From Actinomycetota bacterium (lineage in GTDB: Bacteria > Actinomycetota > Actinomycetes > Nanopelagicales > Nanopelagicaceae): a stretch of 64,000 nucleotides of DNA. Shown in pieces: positions 41,543-49,797 of the stretch. Positions within the stretch are counted from its first letter, which is position 1. Every line of letters starts with the position of its first letter. Position numbers and translations under genes: made by a program. Under the pieces are notes generated by a model. It made no database searches and was not told where the DNA came from. It saw nothing but the letters and a program-made list of their open reading frames with translations. The DNA is taken from NCBI GenBank assembly GCA_009698815.1, contig WLPJ01000002.1, positions 1-64,000 on the forward strand. Reading direction: 5' to 3'.

Positions 41543-41719
41543 GGTAGCCCGTTAGCCCGGTTCTTTTGTAACCGAATCGTTATGGGCAAAGGGCTCTTAT
41601 AAGTTGACTCTCCACATGCCCCAAAGAAGGATGACCTTATGTAAATCCCTGGTCCCCAAAAATCCAGGGCAGTGCATACCTCGAAGTCCAAAATCACTCG
41701 ATGTTAAGAAAGGTACTAC
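41543..41719 (+). promoter_or_regulatory. Leader/promoter region of the sugar-binding protein gene
   Basis: This 177-bp gap is the longest in the window. TTGACT at 41604-41609 could be a -35 box, but no TANNNT follows at 17-18 bp. AAAGAAGG (41623-41630) precedes a start-stop pair ATG-TAA (41639-41644). A CCCTGG/CCAGGG hairpin follows (41647-41669). GTAACCGAATCGTTA near 41567-41581 has TAAC/GTTA arms and could be a weak LacI-type operator. An SD-like AAAGG lies before the true ATG 41720. Confidence 0.35.
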
Positions 41720-42982
41720 ATGTTTAAAAAGACTAAAGTAGCAGCAGTATTTGCTGCACTAGCACTTGTTGTCACGACAGCTCCAGCGTCATCGGCAGCA
41801 AATACTGATATGGAAATCTTCACATGGTGGGCATCAGGCGGCGAAGCTGCAGGCCTTGCAGGAATGACTACTGAATTCACTCGTGCAAACCCAACACTCA
41901 AGTTCGTAAACGCAACAGTTGCAGGTGCAGCTGGCGTTAACGCAAAGGGTGTTCTTGTTTCACGCATGAAGGCTGGCAATCCACCTGATACTTTCCAGGC
42001 ACATGCTGGCGCAGAACTTTCATCATATGTAAAGGCAAAGCAGATCGAAGATCTAACTTCACTTTACAAGTCTGAAGGTTGGGACAAGAGCTTCCCTAAG
42101 GATCTCATCAAGACACTTACAACTGGTGGAAAGATTTACTCAGTTCCTGTAAACATTCACCGTGCCAACGTTTTATGGTGGAACCCAGCAGCTGCAAAGA
42201 AGGCTGGAATCACTAAGGCTCCAGAATCACTTGATGCGATGCTAGTTGACTTGGAAAAGTTCAAGAAGTCTGGAATTGATGGAATGGCTCTTGCCGGTAA
42301 CGGTGACTGGGCGATTGCTCACCTATTCGACTATGTACTTCTTGCTTCAATGGGACCAGATAAGTTCAATGGTCTCTGGACCGGTAAGACTCTTTGGAAC
42401 TCAAAGGATGTTACAACTGCAATCAAGTACTTCTCAAAGATCCTTGCTTACGGAAACTCAAGCAAGTCACTTGACTGGCCAGATGCAGGCAAGCTTGTTA
42501 CAACAGGTAAAGCCGGATTCTTCATCATGGGCGACTGGGCATCATCACAGTGGCAGTCAGAAGGCCTAAAGCTTGGCACTGACTACACATGGGCTCCAGG
42601 TCCAGGAACTGATGGCGTTTACCAATGGCTATCAGATTCATTCACATTGCCTGTTGGCGCTCCAAACCGCTCTGCTGGTATCGCTTGGTTGAAGGTCTGT
42701 GGATCTTTGGCTGGACAAGATGCGTTTAACCCTAAGAAGGGTTCAATCGCAGCTCGTACAGATTCAAATCCTGCCCTCTACGACGATTACCTCAAGGCTG
42801 CAATGAAGTCATGGAAGGTTGACCGCCTAGTCGGTTCAACAGTTCACGGCGTCAACTACGGCAACGCGGGAATGGCTGCTTATGACTCAGCAGTTGGCCG
42901 CTTCTACACAGGTGGAGCAAAGGATTCTAAGGGATTCGTAACTGCTCTAACTGCTGCTGCAAAGGCAAACCGCAACGGTTAA
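41720..42982 (+). CDS. CUT1-type sugar ABC transporter substrate-binding protein
   Basis: This 420-aa extracellular sugar-binding protein belongs to the MalE-like family. The signal peptide spans about residues 1-27 with predicted cleavage in ASSA-ANT; there is no lipobox Cys. The start of the mature part (MEIFTWWASGGEAAGL), VPVNIHRANVLWW and FNPKKGSIAARTDSNP resemble glucose/mannose-binding proteins known from Thermus, so glucose or a related hexose is the best guess. Codons look highly biased, as in strongly expressed genes. A 20-bp-stem hairpin separates it from its two permease genes. Confidence 0.88.
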   Translation: MFKKTKVAAVFAALALVVTTAPASSAANTDMEIFTWWASGGEAAGLAGMTTEFTRANPTLKFVNATVAGAAGVNAKGVLVSRMKAGNPPDTFQAHAGAELSSYVKAKQIEDLTSLYKSEGWDKSFPKDLIKTLTTGGKIYSVPVNIHRANVLWWNPAAAKKAGITKAPESLDAMLVDLEKFKKSGIDGMALAGNGDWAIAHLFDYVLLASMGPDKFNGLWTGKTLWNSKDVTTAIKYFSKILAYGNSSKSLDWPDAGKLVTTGKAGFFIMGDWASSQWQSEGLKLGTDYTWAPGPGTDGVYQWLSDSFTLPVGAPNRSAGIAWLKVCGSLAGQDAFNPKKGSIAARTDSNPALYDDYLKAAMKSWKVDRLVGSTVHGVNYGNAGMAAYDSAVGRFYTGGAKDSKGFVTALTAAAKANRNG

Positions 42983-43010
42983 TTTATTAACTGTTTGAAA
43001 GTGTAAGTTG

Positions 43011-43058
43011 GTCTAAGTTCTGGTGGAACGGTATCGTTCCGCCAGAACTTAGACTTTT
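43011..43058 (+). terminator. Long hairpin between sugar-binding protein and permease genes
   Basis: A 20-bp stem (43011-43030 with 43035-43054, one G-U pair) with loop GTAT, followed by TTTT. A second AT-rich stem TTTAATTT/AAATTAAA (43069-43087) lies just before the permease SD. This probably terminates part of the transcripts, or protects the binding-protein mRNA, so that less permease is made. Confidence 0.75.
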
Positions 43059-43106
43059 ACAAAGAGTTTTTAATTTTTGAAATTAAATTTTGAGAGGCGT
43101 TAATAC

Positions 43107-44012
43107 GTGAGCGTAAAGAAAAATCGAGTCCATAGCCCCTGGGGTGGATTCTTTTTCGTACTCCCATCCATTCTTGCAATGGCGGTATTTGTATACGGAA
43201 TGATTGGCTACACCCTTCGAGAATCTCTAACTAACCGGACCAATGCCTGGGAAACCGAGATTAAATTAGTTGGTCTCACTAATTACCGCGAATTGCTGGT
43301 GGATCCTGAATTCACCCATGCACTCTCAAACCTATTAAAATTCACAGTAGTCTTCATGATTGGATGTTTACTCTCCGGCTTGATTATGTCTTTATTGCTC
43401 GAAAAGGGAATAAAGGGCGAAGGTTTCTTCCGTTCCACCTATCTCTATCCAATGGCTATCTCATTTATCGCAATGGGCACTTCTTGGCGTTGGTTGATGG
43501 ACTCGGCTCGAGATGCTGATGCAACTGGCCTTAACTATCTATTACAGAAAATTGGACTCGGCTTCCTGCAAAGTGATTGGTACACATCAGAGGCAGGGTC
43601 GATGTATGCCATGGCGCTACCTGCAATCTGGCAGATGGCTGGATATGTAATGGCGCTCTTCTTGGCTGGCTTCCGCGGCATTCCCGATGATCTTCGCGAA
43701 GCAGCCCGTGTAGATGGCGCCACTGAATTTAAGATCTATCGCCATATCTTGTTCCCACAGCTATCTCCAACATTTTTAACTATTTTAATTATTTTGGGCC
43801 ATATCTCGATGAAGGTATTTGACTTAATCTTCGGTATCGCAAGCAAGAGCTATGTAACCAAGGTTCTAGCTATCTATATGTGGCAAGTTATCTTCGATTT
43901 CCAGAATTTCGCTGCTGGTGCAGCAATTGCAATTGTCATTTTGGTGATGATTGCGGTCGCTGTAATCCCATATCTAATTTATGTCAACAAGACTGAGGAG
44001 GCGAACAAATGA
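43107..44012 (+). CDS. Sugar ABC transporter permease (MalF/UgpA type)
   Basis: This 301-aa membrane permease has about six hydrophobic helices. The EAA loop that contacts the ATPase reads EAARVDGATEFKIYRHILFP. GTG 43107 is chosen with GAGAGG upstream; the following WGGFFFVLPSILAMAVFVYG is the usual first helix. It overlaps the next permease by 4 bp. With the preceding binding protein it makes a CUT1 importer whose ATPase is most likely the MsmX/UgpC-type protein at 47237-48319. Confidence 0.9.
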   Translation: MSVKKNRVHSPWGGFFFVLPSILAMAVFVYGMIGYTLRESLTNRTNAWETEIKLVGLTNYRELLVDPEFTHALSNLLKFTVVFMIGCLLSGLIMSLLLEKGIKGEGFFRSTYLYPMAISFIAMGTSWRWLMDSARDADATGLNYLLQKIGLGFLQSDWYTSEAGSMYAMALPAIWQMAGYVMALFLAGFRGIPDDLREAARVDGATEFKIYRHILFPQLSPTFLTILIILGHISMKVFDLIFGIASKSYVTKVLAIYMWQVIFDFQNFAAGAAIAIVILVMIAVAVIPYLIYVNKTEEANK

Positions 44013-44902
44013 GTTCAGATCTCGCATCCCGCGTAGAACGCAAGCTAGATGTACGCAACAAAAAGAAGTTGGATGGCGCAGGTCAATTCTGGTTGGTGTT
44101 TCGCTACTTCGCTCTAACAATTCTTTTTGTGATCGCCGCACTTCCTATCTACATCATGGTGATTAACTCCGTAAAGGGAATCACTGGAGTCAGCCAGTCC
44201 TCAGCATTTATTCCACCTACGAAACTCGATTTCGAAGCATGGGGTCCCACTTGGGATCAATTAAAAGTCCCAATGGGCCGTACCCTTTTCTTCGTTCTTC
44301 AATCATCAATAATCTCAGCAATAATCGGTGCGATCAATGGATTTGTATTTGCTAAGTGGCGCTTCAAGGGATCAACTGCAATCTTCACCACATTCTTATT
44401 CGGAATGTTTATTCCATACCAAGCGATCATGATCCCGCTAACTATGTTTAATCAGTGGGCTGGTATTGGCGGATCAATTTATGTTCTGGTTTTTGCCCAC
44501 GTTATCTACGGTATTCCGATCTGTACCTTGATTTTCCGTAACTATTACGCAGCAATTCCAAACGAATTAATTGAAGCCGCACGAGTTGATGGCGCCGGAA
44601 TGGTGCGCATTTTCATCACCATCTTCTTGCCGCTCTCAATCCCTGGTTTCGTGGTTGTACTTATCTGGCAGTTCACATCTGCTTGGAACGACTTCCTCTT
44701 TGCGATCTTCTTAACTGGCGGTTCTCCTAATTTAGCTGTGGCGACTACTGCACTTAACTTCATCACTGGTTCTGGCAACCAGGTTTACTATGGAAATAAC
44801 ATGACCGCATCGTTGATCGTCTCGATCCCAACGCTGCTCGTCTACCTCTTCCTAGGTCGTTACTTCCTGCGTGGCCTCTTGTCAGGCTCACTCAAAGGTT
44901 AG
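44009..44902 (+). CDS. Sugar ABC transporter permease (MalG/UgpE type)
   Basis: This is the second CUT1 permease, 297 aa with about six helices. The EAA loop reads EAARVDGAGMVRIFITIFLP, and the C-terminus YLFLGRYFLRGLLSGSLKG is typical of MalG-type subunits. The start overlaps the upstream permease (ATGA). Its stop codon lies in the first copy of a 13-bp near-perfect tandem repeat. No ATPase gene follows in the same operon. Confidence 0.9.
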   Translation: MSSDLASRVERKLDVRNKKKLDGAGQFWLVFRYFALTILFVIAALPIYIMVINSVKGITGVSQSSAFIPPTKLDFEAWGPTWDQLKVPMGRTLFFVLQSSIISAIIGAINGFVFAKWRFKGSTAIFTTFLFGMFIPYQAIMIPLTMFNQWAGIGGSIYVLVFAHVIYGIPICTLIFRNYYAAIPNELIEAARVDGAGMVRIFITIFLPLSIPGFVVVLIWQFTSAWNDFLFAIFLTGGSPNLAVATTALNFITGSGNQVYYGNNMTASLIVSIPTLLVYLFLGRYFLRGLLSGSLKG

Positions 44903-44922
44903 ACTCAAGGGTTAGATTCAAG
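44897..44922 (+). repeat. 13-bp near-perfect tandem repeat at the permease stop
   Basis: GGTTAGACTCAAG (44897-44909) and GGTTAGATTCAAG (44910-44922) differ by one base and are followed by a partial third AGTTAAG. The permease stop TAG is in the first copy. Confidence 0.85.
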
Positions 44923-44929
44923 AGTTAAG

Positions 44930-44935
44930 TACCAT
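44930..44935 (+). promoter_or_regulatory. -10 element for the leaderless kinase gene
   Basis: TACCAT (TANNNT) lies 6 nt before ATG 44942; no SD is present. It would start the two-gene kinase-enolase-like unit. Confidence 0.45.
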
Positions 44936-44941
44936 TACCTC

Positions 44942-45916
44942 ATGCTTGATCAAGGTTCGGTACTTTATTACCTAAGACAGCGCGGACTATTAACAGGCGA
45001 TGCCACCGTGGAAACACTCACTGGTGGCATCTCTTGCATTGTCTTGGCAGTTTCAACTGCGCAAGTTGATCTAGTCGTTAAACAAGCCCTGCCTGAGTTA
45101 AAAACTAAAGCAAAATGGGTAGCAGATCAAAGGCGCGCAATTGTGGAAGCTAGCGCGATGCAGATTTTTCACTCGATTACTGCCGATAGCGTCCCAGAGT
45201 TAATTGATTGCGACCCTGCAGAATTCACTTTAACTATGTCTCGCCTTCCGCGAAGTTGCACAAATTGGAAGATAGATATGTTGGAAGGTCGCATCCACCC
45301 TGAGTTGGGAAGAGAACTCGGTTTAATTCTGGCTAAATGGCATAACGCCGCCGCCATTTCTTCAGAAATAAAAGAAGAATTCATGGAAGGTGCACTCTTT
45401 GAGCAGTTACGTGTTGCGCCTTTCTATCGCGCAGTCGCCGCGGTTAACCCACAACTTACTTCGGTTATAAGCGCATTAATTGCAGAGATCACTGAAGTAA
45501 AAACCACATTGGTACATGGGGATTTCTCTCCGAAGAACATTATGGCTACAACCGAGAATCGCCCAATCGTTCTAGATTTCGAGGTCGCCCATACCGGCAA
45601 TCCAGTCTTTGATTTGGCGTTTTTGCTGGCACATTTGTTATGCAAAGTTATTCGCACTGAAGATGAGGCAGAGAAAGAGCTGTTATTGGCAACGGCTACC
45701 CAATTTCTGAATAGTTATAAAGTAAACACTCACTTACCGGTTGCCGAAAGCCTGCCTGGACATATTGCGCTGATTGCACTTGCTCGAGTCGAAGGGGTAT
45801 CACCCGTGAATTATCTAGATCAGCCGGCGCAACAACACTTAATAGCAATTACAAAGGCTGCACTGTTAGATTCAGATATGAGCTTTGAGATGCTATTTGA
45901 AAGTGCCAGCCGATGA
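44942..45916 (+). CDS. APH-family small-molecule kinase, methylthioribose-kinase-like
   Basis: This 324-aa protein has the aminoglycoside-phosphotransferase/choline-kinase fold. VVKQALPELKT (ATP Lys47) closely resembles the N-lobe of 5-methylthioribose kinase. The catalytic loop VHGDFSPKNIM gives Asp194 and Asn199, and the metal Asp212 is in VLDFEVAHTGNPVFDLAF. The substrate is uncertain: MTR, another sugar or an amino alcohol. It overlaps the enolase-like gene by 4 bp, so the two are made together, and it lies between a sugar importer and its likely ATPase. The other methionine-salvage genes are not here. Confidence 0.7.
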   Translation: MLDQGSVLYYLRQRGLLTGDATVETLTGGISCIVLAVSTAQVDLVVKQALPELKTKAKWVADQRRAIVEASAMQIFHSITADSVPELIDCDPAEFTLTMSRLPRSCTNWKIDMLEGRIHPELGRELGLILAKWHNAAAISSEIKEEFMEGALFEQLRVAPFYRAVAAVNPQLTSVISALIAEITEVKTTLVHGDFSPKNIMATTENRPIVLDFEVAHTGNPVFDLAFLLAHLLCKVIRTEDEAEKELLLATATQFLNSYKVNTHLPVAESLPGHIALIALARVEGVSPVNYLDQPAQQHLIAITKAALLDSDMSFEMLFESASR

Positions 45917-47175
45917 ACATTAAGAAAGTCCTGGCCTATCAAGTACTAGATTCACGTGGCCGGCCAACAGTTGCCGTCACTTTGACGTTAAGTGATGGCT
46001 CAATGCACACCGCGCGCGTGCCATCAGGTGCTTCAACTGGCGCTCATGAAGCGCACGAACTTCGCGATGCCGGTGGCGTGAAAGCTGAGAATTTCTACCG
46101 CGGCAAATCTGTTTTTGCAGCAGTTGCCAATGTAAACGAGATAATTGCGCCAAAGTTAATCGGACATAGTTTAAATCCAGCAGCAATCGATGGCATTTTG
46201 GTCGAAGTCGATCCAACACCTGGCCATCAGAGGATTGGTGCCAATGCCACCTTGGCAACGTCACTAGCGGTGGCAAAAGCATCAGCTCATGCATCTGGAA
46301 AATCTTTAGCGCGCTTCTATCAACCAACCGGACCTCTGCTCATCCCAATGCCGATGGTAAATATATTAAGTGGGGGAGCCCATGCTAATCGCAGTTTAGA
46401 TATTCAAGATGTTTTAGTAATTCCACATGCCGCGCAAAGCTTTGCAGAAGCACTTTCTTGGATAGTCGCGATTCGCGAACGTGCCGCAAGTGATGGCAAA
46501 TCACACGGAGTAACTCACTTAGTTGCAGATGAAGGTGGGTTAGGTCTCTCCTTTGCCTCGACCGATGACGCATGCGAGTTTGTTTTATCTCAAATCGAAC
46601 ACCTAGGTTTATCTGGAAAAGTTTCACTTGCCCTCGATATTGCGTCCACTCAATTCTTTGCCGATAACAAATATTCTCTGACCACTATGGGAAAAACTTT
46701 CTCTTCTGAAGAATTCGTGGATGAGATGCTTAACTTGGTAAACACCTACCCAATTTCATCTATTGAAGATCCCTTTGCAGAAGATGATTGGGCGGCCTGG
46801 TCTGCATTTACCGCGCAAGCACCCGATAACTTACAGATCTTGGGCGATGATTTATTCACCACGAATCTTCATCGCTTAGAACGCGGTATCGCTGAAAAGA
46901 GTGCCACGGCCATACTTATCAAAGCCAACCAAAATGGTTTAGTCACATCCACTCATCGAGTTTTAGATCACGCACTTGCTAATAACTTTGCAACCGTTGT
47001 CTCAGCCCGCAGCGGCGAAACAGAGGATTCTTGGCTTGCTGACCTGGCAATTGGTTGGCGCGCGGGCCAAATTAAAGTTGGTTCAACCCATGGTTCAGAG
47101 CGCACCGCAAAGTGGAATCGCTTACTGGAAGTTGAAGCGCTAGATGAGACTGAATTTTCGAAGCCCTTTGCATGA
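45913..47175 (+). CDS. Divergent enolase paralog
   Basis: The 420-aa protein aligns end to end with enolase: VLDSRGRPTVAVTLTL, VPSGASTGAHEAHELRD, SSIEDPFAEDDW and SGETEDSWLADLA. Metal ligands Asp242, Glu285 and Asp312, general base Lys337 and Lys388 are present. Two active-site positions differ: the SHRSGE motif reads SARSGE (Ala365 for the substrate-phosphate His), and the Glu of QEFM is Asp166 (QDVL). KVNQIG is KANQNG. It is therefore likely a paralog with a changed substrate, not the housekeeping enolase, though weak enolase activity cannot be excluded. Coupled to the kinase upstream; a strong terminator follows. Confidence 0.75.
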   Translation: MNIKKVLAYQVLDSRGRPTVAVTLTLSDGSMHTARVPSGASTGAHEAHELRDAGGVKAENFYRGKSVFAAVANVNEIIAPKLIGHSLNPAAIDGILVEVDPTPGHQRIGANATLATSLAVAKASAHASGKSLARFYQPTGPLLIPMPMVNILSGGAHANRSLDIQDVLVIPHAAQSFAEALSWIVAIRERAASDGKSHGVTHLVADEGGLGLSFASTDDACEFVLSQIEHLGLSGKVSLALDIASTQFFADNKYSLTTMGKTFSSEEFVDEMLNLVNTYPISSIEDPFAEDDWAAWSAFTAQAPDNLQILGDDLFTTNLHRLERGIAEKSATAILIKANQNGLVTSTHRVLDHALANNFATVVSARSGETEDSWLADLAIGWRAGQIKVGSTHGSERTAKWNRLLEVEALDETEFSKPFA

Positions 47176-47185
47176 ATTGATAGAA

Positions 47186-47227
47186 AATAAATAAGCCCCA
47201 CCGCTTTCGCGACGGGGCTTATTTATT
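47186..47227. terminator. Bidirectional terminator between enolase-like gene and ABC ATPase gene
   Basis: A perfect 14-bp stem AATAAATAAGCCCC / GGGGCTTATTTATT (47186-47199 and 47214-47227) flanks a 14-nt loop. The AT-rich outer part supplies U-runs in both directions for these convergent genes. Confidence 0.9.
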
Positions 47228-47236
47228 AATGGGAAA

Positions 47237-48319
47237 TTACTTAATGCGCTCTCCAGTTGAAGAGTTAAATAAGTGAACTGAAGCAGCTGTTGCAGAGACT
47301 GTAACTGTATCTCCTGGCTTAGGTGGGTTCTTTGGATCCCAGCGAACAATTACCTGTGCGCCTTCATCACCGGCGTTAACAAACTTCAGTGATGAATCCG
47401 CAGGCTTGCCGTATACGAATGCATCTGCACCGAGCTCTTCAACGACTTCAACGATTACGTCAAAGCCCTTAGAAGCAGGCTCAAAACTCTCTGGGCGGAT
47501 ACCAACTGTTACTGATGATCCAGCTGAAGCAGGTACATCGATGCTCAGACCTCCGAGCGCCGCCTTTCCACCGCTTACCGGGGAAGAAAGTAAGTTCATG
47601 GCAGGAGAACCGATAAAGCCGGCAACGAAGGCATTTGCTGGTGTGTCATAAAGGTTGCGAGGTGTGTCTACTTGCTGCAAGAGACCATCCTTCAGAACTG
47701 CAACGCGATCGCCCATTGTCATCGCTTCAACTTGATCATGAGTTACATAAACAGTTGTGATTCCAAGGCGGCGTTGTAGCGCTGCGATTTGGGTACGAGT
47801 TGCAACACGCAACTTCGCATCAAGGTTAGAAAGTGGTTCATCCATAAGGAATACCTGCGGTTCGCGAACAATTGCGCGACCCATCGCAACGCGCTGACGT
47901 TGACCACCTGAAAGAGCTTTTGGCTTACGTTCTAGGTATGGCTCAAGATCGAGCAACTTTGCAGCTTCGTTAACGCGCTTTTCGCGCTCTTCCTTGGAAA
48001 CTCCAGCGATCTTAAGTGCGAATCCCATGTTCTCTGCGACAGTCATATGTGGGTAAAGCGCATATGACTGGAAAACCATTGCGATATCGCGATCTTTTGG
48101 AGCAACATTTGTTACATCACGATCACCAATAAGAATTCGACCTTCGTCGATTTCTTCAAGGCCAGCCAACATACGAAGTGAAGTTGACTTACCGCAACCT
48201 GATGGTCCGACGAGTACAAGAAATTCGCCGTCGTTAACGGTCAGACTTAACTTGTCGACGGCAGGTTTGGTTGTGCCTGGATAGATGCGTGTAGCGTTTT
48301 CGAATACAACAGATGCCAT
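47237..48319 (-). CDS. ugpC: Sugar ABC transporter ATPase (MsmX/UgpC/MalK type)
   Basis: This 360-aa ATPase energises CUT1 sugar importers. Walker A GPSGCGKST (38-46), Q-loop FQSYALYPHMTVAENM, signature LSGGQRQRVAMGRA, Walker B FLMDEPLSNLDAKL and switch YVTHDQVEAMTMGDR are intact, followed by a C-terminal TOBE/regulatory domain (about 235-360). In Gram-positive bacteria one such ATPase often serves several importers. It is transcribed opposite to the transporter genes, fitting a shared-ATPase role. SD AAGGAG precedes the ATG; the leader has several hairpins. Confidence 0.9.
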   Translation of the reverse strand: MASVVFENATRIYPGTTKPAVDKLSLTVNDGEFLVLVGPSGCGKSTSLRMLAGLEEIDEGRILIGDRDVTNVAPKDRDIAMVFQSYALYPHMTVAENMGFALKIAGVSKEEREKRVNEAAKLLDLEPYLERKPKALSGGQRQRVAMGRAIVREPQVFLMDEPLSNLDAKLRVATRTQIAALQRRLGITTVYVTHDQVEAMTMGDRVAVLKDGLLQQVDTPRNLYDTPANAFVAGFIGSPAMNLLSSPVSGGKAALGGLSIDVPASAGSSVTVGIRPESFEPASKGFDVIVEVVEELGADAFVYGKPADSSLKFVNAGDEGAQVIVRWDPKNPPKPGDTVTVSATAASVHLFNSSTGERIK

Positions 48320-48337
48320 TTAAGGTATCTCCTTCTC

Positions 48338-48449
48338 CGGGCAGGTACGTGCCCGACGGTCCGAGGATGAAGGTGCTAGCCGGTTGGCTAGGCTGGGAAA
48401 GGATAGCCGCTAAGCGCAGAAATAGGGAAGGTGGCAATCGGTAGCCACC
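48338..48449. other. Three short hairpins in the divergent ugpC/corC-like gap
   Basis: CGGGCA/TGCCCG (48338-48355), CTAGCC-GGTT-GGCTAG (48376-48391) and GGTGGC/GCCACC (48430-48449), each with a 6-bp stem. The first two would lie in the 5' leader of the minus-strand ATPase gene if it starts at a TATCCT element near 48400-48405. Function unknown. Confidence 0.4.
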
Positions 48450-48482
48450 AGGCGCCCCTGTCAGCGTAGAATTAGGCCAATC

Positions 48483-49775
48483 ATGGACCCTTACCCGATT
48501 GGTTCTCTGCTGGGCGATCTGGCAACTGTTGCCGGCCTGATCTTGCTCGGCTCGCTCTTTGTGGCTGCCGAAATCGCACTTATCTCACTGCGCGAGAGTC
48601 AGATCCGCCAACTCTCTGCTAAAGGCAAACGCGGCGCCAAGGTCGCACAGCTTGCAACAAACCCGAATCGCTTCTTAGCTGCGGCTCAAGTCGGCGTGAC
48701 TGTTTGTGGTTTCTTATCTGCAGCCTTAGGTGCTGAAAAACTTGGCGTGTATGTAATTCCACAGTTAACCGATCTTGGCCTAACAGATGGCGCTGCAAAT
48801 GTGACATCACTTGTCGGAGTTACGCTCGTCATCGCTTATTTTTCATTGGTATTTGGCGAATTAGTTCCAAAGCGTTTAGCGCTATATCGCACTGAAGAGA
48901 TTTCGCTATGGAGCGCTGGCGCAATCGATTTAATTGCCAAGTTATTTAGACCTGTTATTTGGTTGCTCTCTAGATCAACTGACTTCGTGGTTCGCCTCTT
49001 TGGCGTTGACCCGAAAGAGCAGCGCAGCCAAATGTCCGAAGAAGAGTTGCTAGATCTTGTTTCAGGACATGCCGCTTTGACGGCTGAAGAACGCGATATC
49101 GTGGAAGAAGTATTTAACGCATCCGAACGTCAGGTTCACGAAGTTATGGTGCCACGTACCGAAGTTGATTTTATGGATGCATCACTCACTGTCGGCAAAG
49201 CGATTGCGCTCGCAGTTGATCGCGCCCATTCGCGCTATCCGGTTGTGCGCGGTTCAACTGATGAAGTAATTGGTTTTATCCACGTGCGCGATTTATTGGA
49301 TACATCGCTAGTAACCGCTGGCGGAAAAATTCAAGAGTTGGTGCGCAACATTATGTTCTTGCCCGGCACCAAGGGAGTATTGCCAGCACTGACTGAGATG
49401 CGCAATCAACGTCAGCATCTAGCCATCGTTCTAGATGAATACGGCGGAACTGATGGAATTGTTACGCTTGAGGACTTAGTTGAATGCCTAATCGGTGACA
49501 TTAAAGATGAATATGACACCGATGAAGATGATGTCTCAATAGAAGCGCGTACCGGTGACTTTGAGATAGATGGCTTGATTTCCCTAGATGATCTGCGCGA
49601 TCAAACTGGGATAGATATTCCAGATGGCCCATATGAAACCGCCAGCGGATTTGTTATGCATTTCTTAGGGCGAATTCCAGTTGCCCATGATGTGGTTAGC
49701 GTTAACGGTATTCGAATCACCGTATTGTCGATGGAAGGCAAGCGCGCAGGGCAGTTGGCGATATCGCGTAATTAG
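48483..49775 (+). CDS. CNNM/CorC (hemolysin C) family transporter protein
   Basis: This 430-aa membrane protein has an N-terminal CNNM/DUF21 domain (about 1-190, [19 protein letters not shown]), a CBS pair (about 210-335, with [33 protein letters not shown] and [20 protein letters not shown]) and a C-terminal CorC_HlyC domain (about 350-425). Family members are linked to Mg2+ or Co2+ efflux or tolerance. TAGAAT lies 10 nt before the ATG, possibly a -10 for a nearly leaderless mRNA. trpS begins 22 bp after its stop. Confidence 0.9.
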   Translation: MDPYPIGSLLGDLATVAGLILLGSLFVAAEIALISLRESQIRQLSAKGKRGAKVAQLATNPNRFLAAAQVGVTVCGFLSAALGAEKLGVYVIPQLTDLGLTDGAANVTSLVGVTLVIAYFSLVFGELVPKRLALYRTEEISLWSAGAIDLIAKLFRPVIWLLSRSTDFVVRLFGVDPKEQRSQMSEEELLDLVSGHAALTAEERDIVEEVFNASERQVHEVMVPRTEVDFMDASLTVGKAIALAVDRAHSRYPVVRGSTDEVIGFIHVRDLLDTSLVTAGGKIQELVRNIMFLPGTKGVLPALTEMRNQRQHLAIVLDEYGGTDGIVTLEDLVECLIGDIKDEYDTDEDDVSIEARTGDFEIDGLISLDDLRDQTGIDIPDGPYETASGFVMHFLGRIPVAHDVVSVNGIRITVLSMEGKRAGQLAISRN

Positions 49776-49797
49776 CGATCCGTGCGAGAATAACAAC

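Noticed and set aside
49681-49797. N-terminal extension of trpS from an upstream ATG
   Set aside because: It would overlap the CorC-like gene by about 95 bp and add 39 non-conserved residues; ATG 49798 begins the conserved sequence.
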